From NCBI GenBank assembly GCA_002409625.1, contig DHNY01000003.1, positions 130,703 to 194,702 of the forward strand: a DNA stretch of 64,000 nucleotides, written 5' to 3'. Source of the DNA: Anaerolineaceae bacterium UBA5404 (GTDB lineage Bacteria > Chloroflexota > Anaerolineae > Anaerolineales > Anaerolineaceae). The stretch's first letter is position 1. Every line of letters starts with the position of its first letter. The notes below the pieces were generated by a model that worked only from the letters and a program-made list of their open reading frames with translations, did not search any database and was not told the DNA's origin. This document shows positions 8,532-16,945 of this stretch, piece after piece. Made by a program: the position numbers and the translations under genes.

Positions 8532-9391
8532 TGACTAAAAAGATGAAATACGAGTGGCACAAGAAAGTGCACCATCATGGCGATAGCAGCAGCGCGGAAT
8601 ACAGCAATCCGGAAAACATCGTAATCCAGGTTCGGCTTTAGCTTTTCGCGCCTGCGCTCTATTATTTGGGGCACAATCATGATGGCTAAGAGAAGCATGA
8701 AAAGCCCAACAATCCAATAGGGTAATAGGGCGACAAAAATGAACATGGCGATGGCAAGCAGGATTGCCAGTGTGAGGCTAATCACTGCGCCAATGTTGAG
8801 AATGCGCAGTGTTTTTTTGGATACCACCTGGCGGGCTTGGTCGATGAAGCTGGCATACAGCAAAATAAAGAGCACAAATCCGATTGCAAGTAGGCTAACC
8901 TGATTGAGCACTGGGTTCAGGCTAAGACTTCCCAGCAAGCACATAAAGCTGTTTACTAAGAAATGATAGGGACTGGTTTTTAGGTAAAATCGTTTTTGCA
9001 GCCCCAGTTTTCGCCAATTCAGGATAAATACAACAATCAGCAGTACCACACCCGTGATGAGGGTTTTGATGCCTGCAAGCGCGTATAAAACAATGGCAAT
9101 AATCCCCACTAAAAGCAAAAGGATATTGGCAGTTTTTGGGCTAATCAGTCCAGTTGCTACCGGGTTTTGGGGCTGTTTGTCTTGCTTGCTAACATCAAGC
9201 GGGGCAAATTGCAGATCACGCAAAGTGAAATAGAGCCAGGAAACGCATAGGTTAGCCAATAACACAAAGAGTAGTAGCAAGCTTGGATTGGATTGTGTGG
9301 CAGCGGCACCAAGCAAGCTTACAAAGATTGTCACAGGTAAGCTGTGTTTCAATCGTTCCAGTTGTAAGAGAGCTTTAAGTTTGGCGTTCAT
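8528..9391 (-). CDS. UbiA-like prenyltransferase family membrane protein
   Basis: 287 residues with about eight or nine hydrophobic helices. The loop after helix 2 reads 'LRDLQFAPLDVSKQDKQPQNPVATGLIS', which keeps the layout of the UbiA NDxxDxxxD loop followed by '(R/N)P-ASG-IS', though the usual Asn before the first Asp is Arg. Active UbiA enzymes transfer prenyl groups to aromatic or sugar acceptors; the second Asp-rich motif is hard to find here ('FIDQARQ' is the nearest), so activity is uncertain. It is the first gene of a two-gene operon with the overlapping methyltransferase downstream. Confidence 0.6.
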   Translation of the reverse strand: MNAKLKALLQLERLKHSLPVTIFVSLLGAAATQSNPSLLLLFVLLANLCVSWLYFTLRDLQFAPLDVSKQDKQPQNPVATGLISPKTANILLLLVGIIAIVLYALAGIKTLITGVVLLIVVFILNWRKLGLQKRFYLKTSPYHFLVNSFMCLLGSLSLNPVLNQVSLLAIGFVLFILLYASFIDQARQVVSKKTLRILNIGAVISLTLAILLAIAMFIFVALLPYWIVGLFMLLLAIMIVPQIIERRREKLKPNLDYDVFRIAVFRAAAIAMMVHFLVPLVFHLFSQ

Positions 9392-9519
9392 GCTGTTATG
9401 GGAAGTATACCAAAGCCAGGCATAGCATGGGGATTGATTGGAGCATTTTTTGAGGTTTTAATGAAGCATTTTGGCTTCTTGTCATGTCGATTCCTTGGCT
9501 GCAAAAGAGCGCATTGCTG

Positions 9520-9528
9520 TGATATAGT
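9520..9528 (+). promoter_or_regulatory. Extended -10 promoter for DASS transporter gene
   Basis: TGATATAGT fits TGnTATAAT with one mismatch. The start would be near 9535, just before the GGAG site at 9545-9548. Confidence 0.55.
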
Positions 9529-9552
9529 AGGCACAAACACACACGGAGCGTT

Positions 9553-10968
9553 ATGATGAAACGAAACCTAGTTTGGATTGGTTTGGCTGTTATTGTCTTG
9601 TTGTCCCTTTTTGTTGGATTGATGAAGCCTTTTTCTCCAAGGCTTGACCAGACAGGGCATTTAAGCCTGATGATGCTCATCCTGACGGTTGGCTTGTGGA
9701 TTTTGAAGCCTTTTGGTCTTTCCTTTGGTGCCAGTAGTGGCTTATTGATGGCAGGTTTGCTGGCCATTGGTGTGCCTGGTTCTGCAGTTTTTTCTGGATT
9801 TTCCGGTGGCGCGGTTTGGACGCTGATCCCAGCCTTGTTTTTTGGCTTTGTACTTGCTAAAACCGGCTTGGGCAGAAGGATAGCATATTATGGGATGAAA
9901 GTGTTTCCTATCACTTATCCAGGTTTGGTGCTCATGTGGACGGTGATTGGCGTTGTCTTATCCCTGCTTACCCCATCCATTACCGTGCGGATGGTTTTGG
10001 TTACGCCAATCGCATTGCAATGTGTGGATATACTGGGTTTACCCAAAGGCTCCAAAGGGCGTTCGCTTATCTTATTGATGGCATGGGGTATGGCAATGAT
10101 TCCCAGCGTAGGTTGGCAAACAGGCTCATTGGCGGGACCCATCATCTCCGGTTTTTATGCATCCAATCCTGCACTTGGAGCGATTGATTTTGCCACATGG
10201 GCGCAGGTTTCTTTGCTGCCGGTTGCAGTTGTGACCGTTTTAAGCCTGGTGGGTGGTTATCTGCTGTTTTGCCCCAAGGATAAACTGGTGGTTGACAAAT
10301 CGGCTTTTGAAGAGGCTTATCAAAAGCTTGGTCCAATGAGTCGGGATGAAAAGATTAGCGCGGTTATTTTGTTCCTCAGCTTTTTTATGTTTACCACTTC
10401 CCGTTTGCATGGTATTCCTGATGCTGCCACGGTACTTTTTGCCTGGTTCATTTTGAACATTAGCAAGATTATTGAGCCAAAAGAGATTAGCTCCGGCATC
10501 AGCTGGGATTTGGTCATTTTTATTGGCACCGCGATGAGTTTCAGTGCGATCATGAGAGAAACAGGCATTTCTGATCTTCTTTCGTCCTTTTTGGTTGGCG
10601 CGTTGGCACCGGTTGGGCATAATCCCTGGCTTTTTGTTTATGCGGTTGTGGTGGCATTTTTCCTTTGGCGTTTTGTGGATATTGCCACTTTTATTCCGAC
10701 TTTTGCCATTATTGCGGCAATCGCGCCGGCAGTCAGCCAACAATATGGCATCGATCCGATGGTATGGGTGCCCTTGCTGGCATTGGCACAAAATGCCTTT
10801 TTCTTGAGCTATACCAACATGTTCGCATTGGTTGCCGAAGCCAATCTTGGGGACAGAGGATGGAAACCTGCCGAATTTTCTAAATTTGGTGTAGTTTATT
10901 TTGTGGCTGTTTTGCTTGCCATGCTGGTTGCGGTTCCCTATTGGCAATATCTTGGGCTTTTTAAATAG
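9553..10968 (+). CDS. DASS/SLC13-family anion:sodium symporter-like protein
   Basis: 471 residues, polytopic with about 11-12 helices. The repeated hydrophobic layout, 'FSGFSGGAVWTLIPALFFGFVLAKTGLG', 'TPSITVRMVLVTPIAL' and the C-terminal re-entrant-like region 'FVDIATFIPTFAIIAAIAPAVSQQYG' match the divalent anion:Na+ symporter (dicarboxylate/sulfate) family. The canonical SNT substrate motifs are altered ('LTPSIT' and 'VDIATFIP'), so the substrate cannot be named. Two adjacent ATGs occur at 9553 and 9556; the GGAG at 9545-9548 gives the better spacing to 9556. The gene stands alone between divergent and co-oriented neighbours. Confidence 0.75.
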   Translation: MMKRNLVWIGLAVIVLLSLFVGLMKPFSPRLDQTGHLSLMMLILTVGLWILKPFGLSFGASSGLLMAGLLAIGVPGSAVFSGFSGGAVWTLIPALFFGFVLAKTGLGRRIAYYGMKVFPITYPGLVLMWTVIGVVLSLLTPSITVRMVLVTPIALQCVDILGLPKGSKGRSLILLMAWGMAMIPSVGWQTGSLAGPIISGFYASNPALGAIDFATWAQVSLLPVAVVTVLSLVGGYLLFCPKDKLVVDKSAFEEAYQKLGPMSRDEKISAVILFLSFFMFTTSRLHGIPDAATVLFAWFILNISKIIEPKEISSGISWDLVIFIGTAMSFSAIMRETGISDLLSSFLVGALAPVGHNPWLFVYAVVVAFFLWRFVDIATFIPTFAIIAAIAPAVSQQYGIDPMVWVPLLALAQNAFFLSYTNMFALVAEANLGDRGWKPAEFSKFGVVYFVAVLLAMLVAVPYWQYLGLFK

Positions 10969-11058
10969 GCTTTTTGCCATGAATGACGGCAAACTGCTGA
11001 ATATCTTCAATTCTTTGTTATCATAGACAAAGTGATTTTTCTAAGAAACGGAGAAGGC

Positions 11059-12210
11059 ATGAATTTTGATAAAGCAATTGACCGACGAAAAACCGAAAGT
11101 GTGAAATGGCGACGCTGGGATGAGGATGTTTTGGCGATGTGGGTGGCAGATACTGACTTTGAAGCACCACAAGAGGTTATTGACGCCATAAATAAGAGAG
11201 TTGAGCATGGCATTTTTGGCTATGGCTTCCCACCTGATGGCTTAAATGAAGTCGTCACCCAGCGCCTAAAACGCTTGTACAACTGGGATGTGGATGTTGA
11301 GCAAGTGCAATATGTTCCGGGCATTGTCACCGGGTTCAATGTGGCAGTGCGTGGTTTGTGCAAACCCGGCGAAGAAGTTATTTATCAGGTGCCTGCTTAT
11401 CCTCCTTTCATCCGCGCGCCACATAGTGCAGGTCTGCAGGGCATCCAAAATGAAATGTTTGTGGGCAAAAGTGGACAATATGAGGTCGATTTTGAGGCAT
11501 TTGAACAGGAAATCATCGACAACAAGGTTAGCCTATTTATCTTGTGCAATCCGCATAATCCAACCGGACGGGTTTATCGTCAGGATGAGCTGGAAAAGTT
11601 TGCCGAAATTTGCCTAAGAAATGATGTCATTATTGTTTCTGATGAAATCCATTGCGATATTCTATATGATGGTCGAAAGCATATTCCCATCGCGAGTTTG
11701 GGGAAAGAGGTCTCGGATATCACCATCACTTTGCAGGCGCCTAGCAAAACCTTCAATGTTGCGGGTTTGCACACATCGGTGGCAGTTATCCAAAACCCTG
11801 TTTTAAGAGAGCGCTATAACGCTTATCGCGCGGGCATCGTTAGCAGCCCTTGTATTTTGGGAATGTATGCTGCCAAAGCTGCTTATGAGCATGGCGAGCC
11901 TTGGCTTGAAAAGCAGTTGAGCTATCTTCAGGCAAACCGTGAGTTGATTGATGAAGCCTTGAGAAACGAGCTGAAACCCATCAAGTGGTGTAAACCCGAA
12001 GCCACTTTTTTGGCTTGGCTGGATTGTTGCGAATTGGGTATTAATGGCTCATTGCAGGAATATTTTCTGGAAAAGGTCAAGCTTGGCTTGAATGATGGTC
12101 CGGAATTTGGAGCAGTTGGGCAGGGTTTTGTGCGATTGAATTTTGGCACAACCCGGGATAATATCGTTTTGGCGATTGAAAAAATGAAAGAAGCGCTTGA
12201 AAAGCTCTAA
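11059..12210 (+). CDS. MalY/PatB-type cystathionine beta-lyase/aminotransferase (PLP, fold type I)
   Basis: 383 residues starting at the ATG at 11059, which has GGAG five bases upstream; an earlier in-frame start would add nine residues that carry this ribosome site. The MalY/PatB signature is clear: 'NFDKAIDRRKTESVKWRRWDED..AMWVADTDF' at the N-terminus, 'FGYGFPPDGL', 'LCNPHNPTGRV' near 168, 'SDEIHCDIL' near 197 and the PLP-lysine block 'APSKTFNVAGLHTS' near 230. The family cleaves cystathionine or cysteine to pyruvate, ammonia and thiol, or transaminates. No regulator is linked. It ends at an intrinsic terminator shared with the convergent cold-shock gene. Confidence 0.88.
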   Translation: MNFDKAIDRRKTESVKWRRWDEDVLAMWVADTDFEAPQEVIDAINKRVEHGIFGYGFPPDGLNEVVTQRLKRLYNWDVDVEQVQYVPGIVTGFNVAVRGLCKPGEEVIYQVPAYPPFIRAPHSAGLQGIQNEMFVGKSGQYEVDFEAFEQEIIDNKVSLFILCNPHNPTGRVYRQDELEKFAEICLRNDVIIVSDEIHCDILYDGRKHIPIASLGKEVSDITITLQAPSKTFNVAGLHTSVAVIQNPVLRERYNAYRAGIVSSPCILGMYAAKAAYEHGEPWLEKQLSYLQANRELIDEALRNELKPIKWCKPEATFLAWLDCCELGINGSLQEYFLEKVKLGLNDGPEFGAVGQGFVRLNFGTTRDNIVLAIEKMKEALEKL

Positions 12211-12252
12211 GCGATTGTTATTCGCGTTTTGTGTATTTGCTTAAAATAAAAA

Positions 12253-12272
12253 CGAGCCGGGAGACCGGCTCG
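12253..12272 (-). terminator. Intrinsic terminator of the cold-shock gene
   Basis: A perfect 8-bp G/C stem (12253-12260 with 12265-12272) with a 4-base loop. On the minus strand it is followed by a T-rich run (TTTTTATTTTAA), the classic form, so it serves the cold-shock gene. It may also slow transcripts from the plus strand. Confidence 0.85.
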
Positions 12273-12290
12273 AATTGAATTTGTGTGATC

Positions 12291-12506
12291 CTATTCTTCA
12301 AGGGGGACAACATTGGCAGCTTGTTTGCCTTTGTCACCGTTTTCGATGCTGAATTCCACCTTTTGACCTTCTTTTAGGCGTTTGTAACCTTCCATCTGGA
12401 TTGCGGAAAAATGGACGAAAATATCCTCGCCTTCTTCCTGTCCAATAAAGCCGTAGCCTTTTGGCGCATTAAACCATTTGATTGTACCAATACAACGTTC
12501 TGACAT
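12291..12506 (-). CDS. Cold-shock domain protein (CspA family)
   Basis: 71 residues when started at MSERCIGTIKWF. It has both RNA-binding motifs: KGYGFIG (RNP1) and DIFVHFSAI (RNP2), with the five-strand OB fold length normal for CspA-like RNA chaperones. A longer reading to 12575 adds 23 residues that look like leader, and known family members begin just before the GxxKWF block, so the shorter start is chosen. The leader could then be 70 bases or more, as in other cold-shock mRNAs. It is a single-gene transcript ending at the adjacent terminator. Confidence 0.9.
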   Translation of the reverse strand: MSERCIGTIKWFNAPKGYGFIGQEEGEDIFVHFSAIQMEGYKRLKEGQKVEFSIENGDKGKQAANVVPLEE

Positions 12507-12635
12507 TCTTTCTAACTTCACTTCTTTAAAAAAATTGTTTCCCTCGCTATTGTGCAAGTTTGATAAATTTATCATTGACCCTCAGAATCGTCAAGCTTTT
12601 GACTTTTTGGGAGCTTACTAAGATTGACGGGCATT

Positions 12636-12663
12636 TTGAACGGAATGTTTCGCAAAGTATAAT
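12636..12663 (+). promoter_or_regulatory. Promoter giving a leaderless mRNA
   Basis: TTGAAC (12636-12641), 16-base spacer, TATAAT (12658-12663). The ATG follows six bases after the -10, so transcription should begin at or next to the A of the start codon and no ribosome binding site can exist. Confidence 0.65.
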
Positions 12664-12669
12664 CAGCTT

Positions 12670-13506
12670 ATGAACGCATTCAATCCGATATTAGTCGAAG
12701 ATAATTACAATGATCCCAAGTATTTGAGCGAACATCAATATGGCGATGCAGGGAATTTGAACGCAAGGATAGACATTCACAGGCGTTTTAGCACCGCAGA
12801 CCAAGCCTGGCATGACTTTGTTTTTGAGCACTTGCCAGTGAGACTTGGTGTGCAGGGTTTGGCACTGGGATGTGGTAATGCCAGTCAATGGCGTGAAAAC
12901 CAGGCGCGTTTTCCAAGCGATTTCCACATGGTCTTGAGCGAATTTTCCTATGGCATGTTGGAAGAGCCCGTGCACGCTTTTAGAGAGGATGAGCGTTTTA
13001 GCCTCTGCGTGATGGATGCCCAAAGGATCGCCTTTGAAGCCAATCAATTTGACTTTGTAACCGCCAACCACATGCTTTACCATGTCCCGGATGTGGATTT
13101 GGCTTTATCTGAAGTGGCGCGGGTGCTTAAGCCAGAGGGGATGCTGATGGCGGCTACTAATGGCGAAAGGCATATGGTTGAGCTGGATGAATTGTTGCAT
13201 CAATTTGACCCGCGATTTGAAGGTGAGCATGTTATGTCGGGTGTTTTTAACCTGCAAAACGGCAAGAATTATCTCAAAGAATGGTTTGAAGATATTGAGA
13301 TCATTCTCTATCCGAGCGATTTGTTGGTAAGCGATGCGAAACTTTTAGCCGACTATGCTTTTTCGATGCCAAAGGTCAAAGACCTGTTTAGCTCTGATCA
13401 AAAAGGAGCGCTCGAAGCTTTTTTCCAAGCGCGCATGACAAAAACAGGATCTATTTTTATTGCCAAGCAAACAGGGTTGTTTATCGCAAGTAAGCCACGA
13501 AAATAA
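12670..13506 (+). CDS. Class I SAM-dependent methyltransferase (Methyltransf_11-like)
   Basis: 278 residues. The Rossmann-type SAM motif is 'LALGCGNASQW' near residue 63, followed by 'SEFSYGMLEE' (acidic end of strand 2), 'CVMDAQRIAFEANQFDFVTANHMLYHVPD' (motifs for strands 3 and 4) and 'VARVLKPEGMLMAATNG' near 150-166, all as in small-molecule methyltransferases of the UbiE/COQ5-like class. The acceptor is unknown. No Shine-Dalgarno is present, consistent with the promoter placed six bases upstream. Its last 26 bases overlap the end of the convergent uppP gene. Confidence 0.8.
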   Translation: MNAFNPILVEDNYNDPKYLSEHQYGDAGNLNARIDIHRRFSTADQAWHDFVFEHLPVRLGVQGLALGCGNASQWRENQARFPSDFHMVLSEFSYGMLEEPVHAFREDERFSLCVMDAQRIAFEANQFDFVTANHMLYHVPDVDLALSEVARVLKPEGMLMAATNGERHMVELDELLHQFDPRFEGEHVMSGVFNLQNGKNYLKEWFEDIEIILYPSDLLVSDAKLLADYAFSMPKVKDLFSSDQKGALEAFFQARMTKTGSIFIAKQTGLFIASKPRK

Positions 13507-14302
13507 CCACAATCGCCAAAACAGCACAATAAACCGCGAATGGTAGCAGTGATTTTTCCTTTAAGTAGCCAATGAACCATTTGATGGCTATATAACCAAC
13601 CACGCCCGCAATCACAAATCCCAGGAGCAAAACCGGCAAAAATTCGAGCACGCCATCCATCTTGATGAGTTTGACCAGGCTCAATAGCCCTGCGGCAAGC
13701 ATGACCGGAATGGACATCAGAAAAGAAAACTTTGCAGCAGATTGGCGTTTAAAACCTTGGGTCAGCCCTCCGGTGATGGTTGCACCTGAGCGCGAAATGC
13801 CTGGAAAAATGGATAGCGCCTGGAAGGCACCGATGATGAGGGAATCCTTGACTGACATGGTGTCTAATTCGCGGGTTTTCTTTGACCAAAGCTCGCTGAC
13901 TGTCAGCAAAATGGCGGTGATAAAAAGGAAAACCGCTGTCCAAACCGGACTGTTAAACAAAGCTTCCACCTGTTCTTGCAACAATATGCCAATGACGCCT
14001 GCTGGGATCGTTGCCAAAACAATGTACCATCCCAAGCGACTATTGGATTGCTCGAAAGGTTTGCGATCTTTGATACCGCCGATAAAAGCCTTGACTATTT
14101 CCCATAGGTCTTTGCGAAAATAAACAAACACCGCGACAAGTGTGCCCAGTTGAACCAAGACGTCAAACAAAAAGGCTTTTTGTGGGTCGAGTGTCCAGTT
14201 GAGTAAAAAAGGTACTAAAACCAAATGTCCCGAGCTTGAAACAGGCAAAAATTCTGTCAAGCCTTGCACAATACCTAAGACGATCGCTTGAATAATACTC
14301 AT
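13481..14302 (-). CDS. uppP: Undecaprenyl-diphosphatase (UppP/BacA)
   Basis: 273 residues, typical length, about eight membrane helices. It dephosphorylates undecaprenyl diphosphate after lipid II is used, recycling the carrier for the cell wall, and confers bacitracin tolerance when abundant. The two signature motifs are intact: 'GLTEFLPVSSSGHLVL' near residue 14-29 (the glutamate-rich and PSxSGH-like motif) and 'FPGISRSGATI' near 167 with the catalytic Arg. Its ATG overlaps the tgt stop by four bases, so it is the third gene of a HEAT protein-tgt-uppP operon. Its 3' end overlaps a convergent gene. Confidence 0.95.
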   Translation of the reverse strand: MSIIQAIVLGIVQGLTEFLPVSSSGHLVLVPFLLNWTLDPQKAFLFDVLVQLGTLVAVFVYFRKDLWEIVKAFIGGIKDRKPFEQSNSRLGWYIVLATIPAGVIGILLQEQVEALFNSPVWTAVFLFITAILLTVSELWSKKTRELDTMSVKDSLIIGAFQALSIFPGISRSGATITGGLTQGFKRQSAAKFSFLMSIPVMLAAGLLSLVKLIKMDGVLEFLPVLLLGFVIAGVVGYIAIKWFIGYLKEKSLLPFAVYCAVLAIVVIFVAYLR

Positions 14303-15417
14303 AATACCTCTGGTACGCGCGCGAGTTGGAGTTTTGCCAAGGCTTCATCGGCAAACTCATCCAGATAACCGCCGACAACAGCCTGACGCAAATCACGCGC
14401 GAGCTGCAATAAAGTGTGCAGATTGTGTATAGAGAGCAAGGTTGATGCCAACATTTCCTTGGCAACCAGCAGGTGACGGATGTAAGCACGCGAAAAGTTT
14501 TGACAAGTGTAACAGTCGCATTCGGGATCAATGGCTAAGGGATCTCTGGCGAAGGCAGCGCCTTTCATGTTGAGGCGTCCATTATTGGTCATTGCCGCGC
14601 CATGGCGAGCCATGCGGGTGGGGTGTACACAATCGAAGATATCTACACCACGCAACACGCCTTCGATGAGGTCCTCCTGAGTGCCAACACCCATGAGGTA
14701 GCGGGGTTTTTCTGTTGGCAAAATGGCGTTTACGACCTCAATGTTGCGGTACATGTCTTCTTTACTTTCGCCAACCGAAAGACCACCAATGGCCATGCCA
14801 GGGAAATCCATTCCACTGATGATGTGCGCGGATTCTTCACGCAAGTCGCGGAAGATTCCACCTTGAACGATGCCAAAAAGGGCTTGATCCTGGCGCGTTT
14901 TTGCTTTTAAACATCTTTCAGCCCAAACATGTGTGCGTTGCATAGCTTCTTTCGCGTAGTCATAATCGAGCGGTTTGGCGCATTCGTCAAAAGCCATGAT
15001 GATGTCCGCGCCTAGTTTTTCTTGGATGCCGATTGAGATTTCGGGGCTAAGGCGCTTTTCAGAGCCATCAATATGGGAACGGAATGTTACGCCATCATCA
15101 TCAATTTTGCGGGTGTCTGCCAGCGAAAAAACCTGAAATCCACCTGAATCGGTAAGCATGGGTCCATCCCAGTGCATAAAGTTGTGCAGTCCACCCATTG
15201 CGTCCACAATATCCTCACCAGGGCGTAAAAAGAGGTGATAGGTGTTGGCAAGCACTAATTCAGGTTGCAGGTCGGCTAGCTGGGCAGGGGTGAGCGACTT
15301 GACCGTCGCTTGTGTGCCTACCGGAGCGAAGAGAGGTGTTTTGAGTGTGCCGTGGGGCGTGGTAAATTCGCCGGCACGGGCTTTGTTGTCTGTTGCGATT
15401 GTTTTCCAGTTAAACAT
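14299..15417 (-). CDS. tgt: Queuine tRNA-ribosyltransferase (Tgt)
   Basis: 372 residues. It exchanges guanine-34 in GUN anticodons for preQ1 on the way to queuosine. Visible marks: 'DSGGFQVFS' near 94 with the general-base Asp, 'GGLSVGE' near 222, 'MGVGTQEDL' near 252, the nucleophile Asp in 'GVDIFDCVHPTRMARHG' near 268, and the zinc site CDCYTC plus a later His near 306-340. The start overlaps the HEAT gene stop by one base (TAATG), and its stop overlaps uppP by four, so the three are coupled. No queuosine-synthesis gene is in the window. Confidence 0.96.
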   Translation of the reverse strand: MFNWKTIATDNKARAGEFTTPHGTLKTPLFAPVGTQATVKSLTPAQLADLQPELVLANTYHLFLRPGEDIVDAMGGLHNFMHWDGPMLTDSGGFQVFSLADTRKIDDDGVTFRSHIDGSEKRLSPEISIGIQEKLGADIIMAFDECAKPLDYDYAKEAMQRTHVWAERCLKAKTRQDQALFGIVQGGIFRDLREESAHIISGMDFPGMAIGGLSVGESKEDMYRNIEVVNAILPTEKPRYLMGVGTQEDLIEGVLRGVDIFDCVHPTRMARHGAAMTNNGRLNMKGAAFARDPLAIDPECDCYTCQNFSRAYIRHLLVAKEMLASTLLSIHNLHTLLQLARDLRQAVVGGYLDEFADEALAKLQLARVPEVL

Positions 15418-16049
15418 TATGCCATCTTTGTAAATTGTTTGATGAGCTTCTTGACTCGGCGCGTTTGGTTTTCGCTGAGGTCAGGAAGACGGTTTTGGAG
15501 GATTGTACGAAAGGCGTCATAGTGAGGTGGGCGAATGGCGACGGACGCCCGTTCGGCGTGTTGGGCGACACTACTAGGGCGACAGTTTTTGAGGTGCTCA
15601 AAGAGCATTGGTAGGATTTTAGTCGCATATTCTGGATTGGCTGAGGCGATGCCAGCCAACACCGAAACGCCAGCATCTTTTGTGATAACCGAGCCTTTCC
15701 CGAAAGTTTTGAGGATTTGTTCCAAATGAGGGAAGAGTGTGTCTGCACTTCGGGAAGCAATGGTCGAAAGGGCGATCATGCCACCCCAGACCATGCGGTT
15801 GTTTTTGCTGTTGAGCAGCGGAAGGAAATCGCTTGCAAAGGGTGCGATTTGTTGCGGGTCGCGATAACCGATTTCGTAAAGCACTTTAATGCAATCGGCT
15901 TGCAATGCTTTGTCAATGGATTTCAATCCCTCAAGCAGTTCTTGCAAGGCTTGAGGGTCGGGTTTTTCTGCCAGCAGGATAGCCAGATTGACTTCCGCTT
16001 CTTCACCTTTGCCACCTGTTCGGCTGGACAGTTTTTCATAGATACGCAT
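15417..16049 (-). CDS. HEAT-repeat-like helical protein
   Basis: 210 residues, almost entirely alpha-helical. About four or five helix pairs with HEAT/ARM character can be followed ('DKALQADCIKVLYEIGYRDPQQIAPFA', 'NNRMVWGGMIALSTIASRSADTLFPHL', 'VITKDAGVSVLAGIASANPEYATKILP'), then a basic C-terminal helix. Such repeats serve as protein- or RNA-binding scaffolds; no enzyme motif is visible and no function is assigned. It is the promoter-proximal gene of the operon with tgt and uppP and lies back to back with the PHP protein gene at 16129. Confidence 0.65.
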   Translation of the reverse strand: MRIYEKLSSRTGGKGEEAEVNLAILLAEKPDPQALQELLEGLKSIDKALQADCIKVLYEIGYRDPQQIAPFASDFLPLLNSKNNRMVWGGMIALSTIASRSADTLFPHLEQILKTFGKGSVITKDAGVSVLAGIASANPEYATKILPMLFEHLKNCRPSSVAQHAERASVAIRPPHYDAFRTILQNRLPDLSENQTRRVKKLIKQFTKMA

Positions 16050-16114
16050 AGCTTTCCTCTCTGGGCTATTTTATCGCAAAACGATATTAGTGGCAGACAC
16101 AGAACGCTTGGGGG

Positions 16115-16120
16115 TATAAT
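16115..16120 (+). promoter_or_regulatory. -10 element giving a probable leaderless mRNA
   Basis: TATAAT with the PHP gene ATG eight bases downstream. Transcription would start at or within two bases of the ATG. The -35 is poor. Confidence 0.55.
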
Positions 16121-16128
16121 GTCGCCTG

Positions 16129-16797
16129 ATGGAAACGATTAAAGAAGGTTTTGTACGCGCAGAATTTCACTGCCATACCAGGTATTCGCCAGATAGTTTG
16201 GTGCGCGTAAAGGATTTGCTTGAGGCATGTGAAGCAAAAGGGATTACGAAAATTGCAATTACCGATCATGGGTCGATGGGTGGTGCGTTTGAAGCCCAAA
16301 AACTAGACCCCAAAAAGGCAGTCCTGGCAGAGGAAATTCAAACCACCGAGGGCGAACTTTTAGCTTATTTTATGACTGAGCCAATCGCCCAGGGTTTGCC
16401 GGTTATGGATGTAATCGAGCGATTGAAAGCACAAGGGGCTTATATCAGTGTGGCGCATCCTTTTGACCCTTACCGAGGCAGTCATTGGCATGATGGCACG
16501 CTGGAGGCGATTGCGACATTGATTGATGGTGTTGAAGTGTTTAATGCGCGTTGTATCAAACAAAGCTTCAATGACCTGGCATATGCTTTTGCCATGGATC
16601 ATGGATTGCAAATATTGGTGGGGTCCGACTCGCACAGTTTGCGGGAATTGGGCACCGCAACGTTGACCATGCCAGATTTCAACAACGCGGATGAACTGCG
16701 GGAGGCTTTGAATGAAGCTACTTTTTCAGGCACGCTTTCTGGGCCTTTTGTACGGGTCATCTCGACCTACGCAAAGTTTGTGAAGAAGCTTTTTTAG
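16129..16797 (+). CDS. PHP-domain metal-dependent phosphoesterase
   Basis: 222 residues. The PHP motifs are in order: 'EFHCHTRYSPDS' near residue 12 (HxH), 'IAITDHGSM' near 41, 'VLAEEIQTTEGELLAYF' near 65 (Glu ligand), 'ISVAHPFDPYRG' near 105 and 'LVGSDSHSLRELG' near 162 (DxH). It has the short stand-alone form that resembles YciV/TrpH-like proteins, which act on nucleotides or RNA ends; the actual substrate is unknown. There is no Shine-Dalgarno, matching the promoter right at the ATG. Confidence 0.85.
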   Translation: METIKEGFVRAEFHCHTRYSPDSLVRVKDLLEACEAKGITKIAITDHGSMGGAFEAQKLDPKKAVLAEEIQTTEGELLAYFMTEPIAQGLPVMDVIERLKAQGAYISVAHPFDPYRGSHWHDGTLEAIATLIDGVEVFNARCIKQSFNDLAYAFAMDHGLQILVGSDSHSLRELGTATLTMPDFNNADELREALNEATFSGTLSGPFVRVISTYAKFVKKLF

Positions 16798-16820
16798 CAA
16801 TTTTTACGGAGAAATAAAAA

Positions 16821-16842
16821 GGTTTGGCGCGGACGCCAAACC
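16821..16842 (-). terminator. Intrinsic terminator of the thioredoxin/CcdA gene
   Basis: A perfect 9-bp stem (16821-16829 with 16834-16842) and CGGA-type loop. On the minus strand the stem is followed by TTTTTATTT. It sits between convergent genes and could also affect the PHP transcript on the plus strand. Confidence 0.85.
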
Positions 16843-16945
16843 GAACGAGGATAAATTTTTTCTGTTTTTGTGTTTAGTTCTTTACTTAGTTCGTATGGCA
16901 TCCTTGTCATACGACTACTAAACCAACTTCCAAGACCTAATTAAC

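Noticed and set aside
10240..11010. 256-codon antisense frame over the DASS transporter
   Set aside because: Low-complexity Lys/Asn-rich text from reversed hydrophobic codons; not a protein-like sequence.
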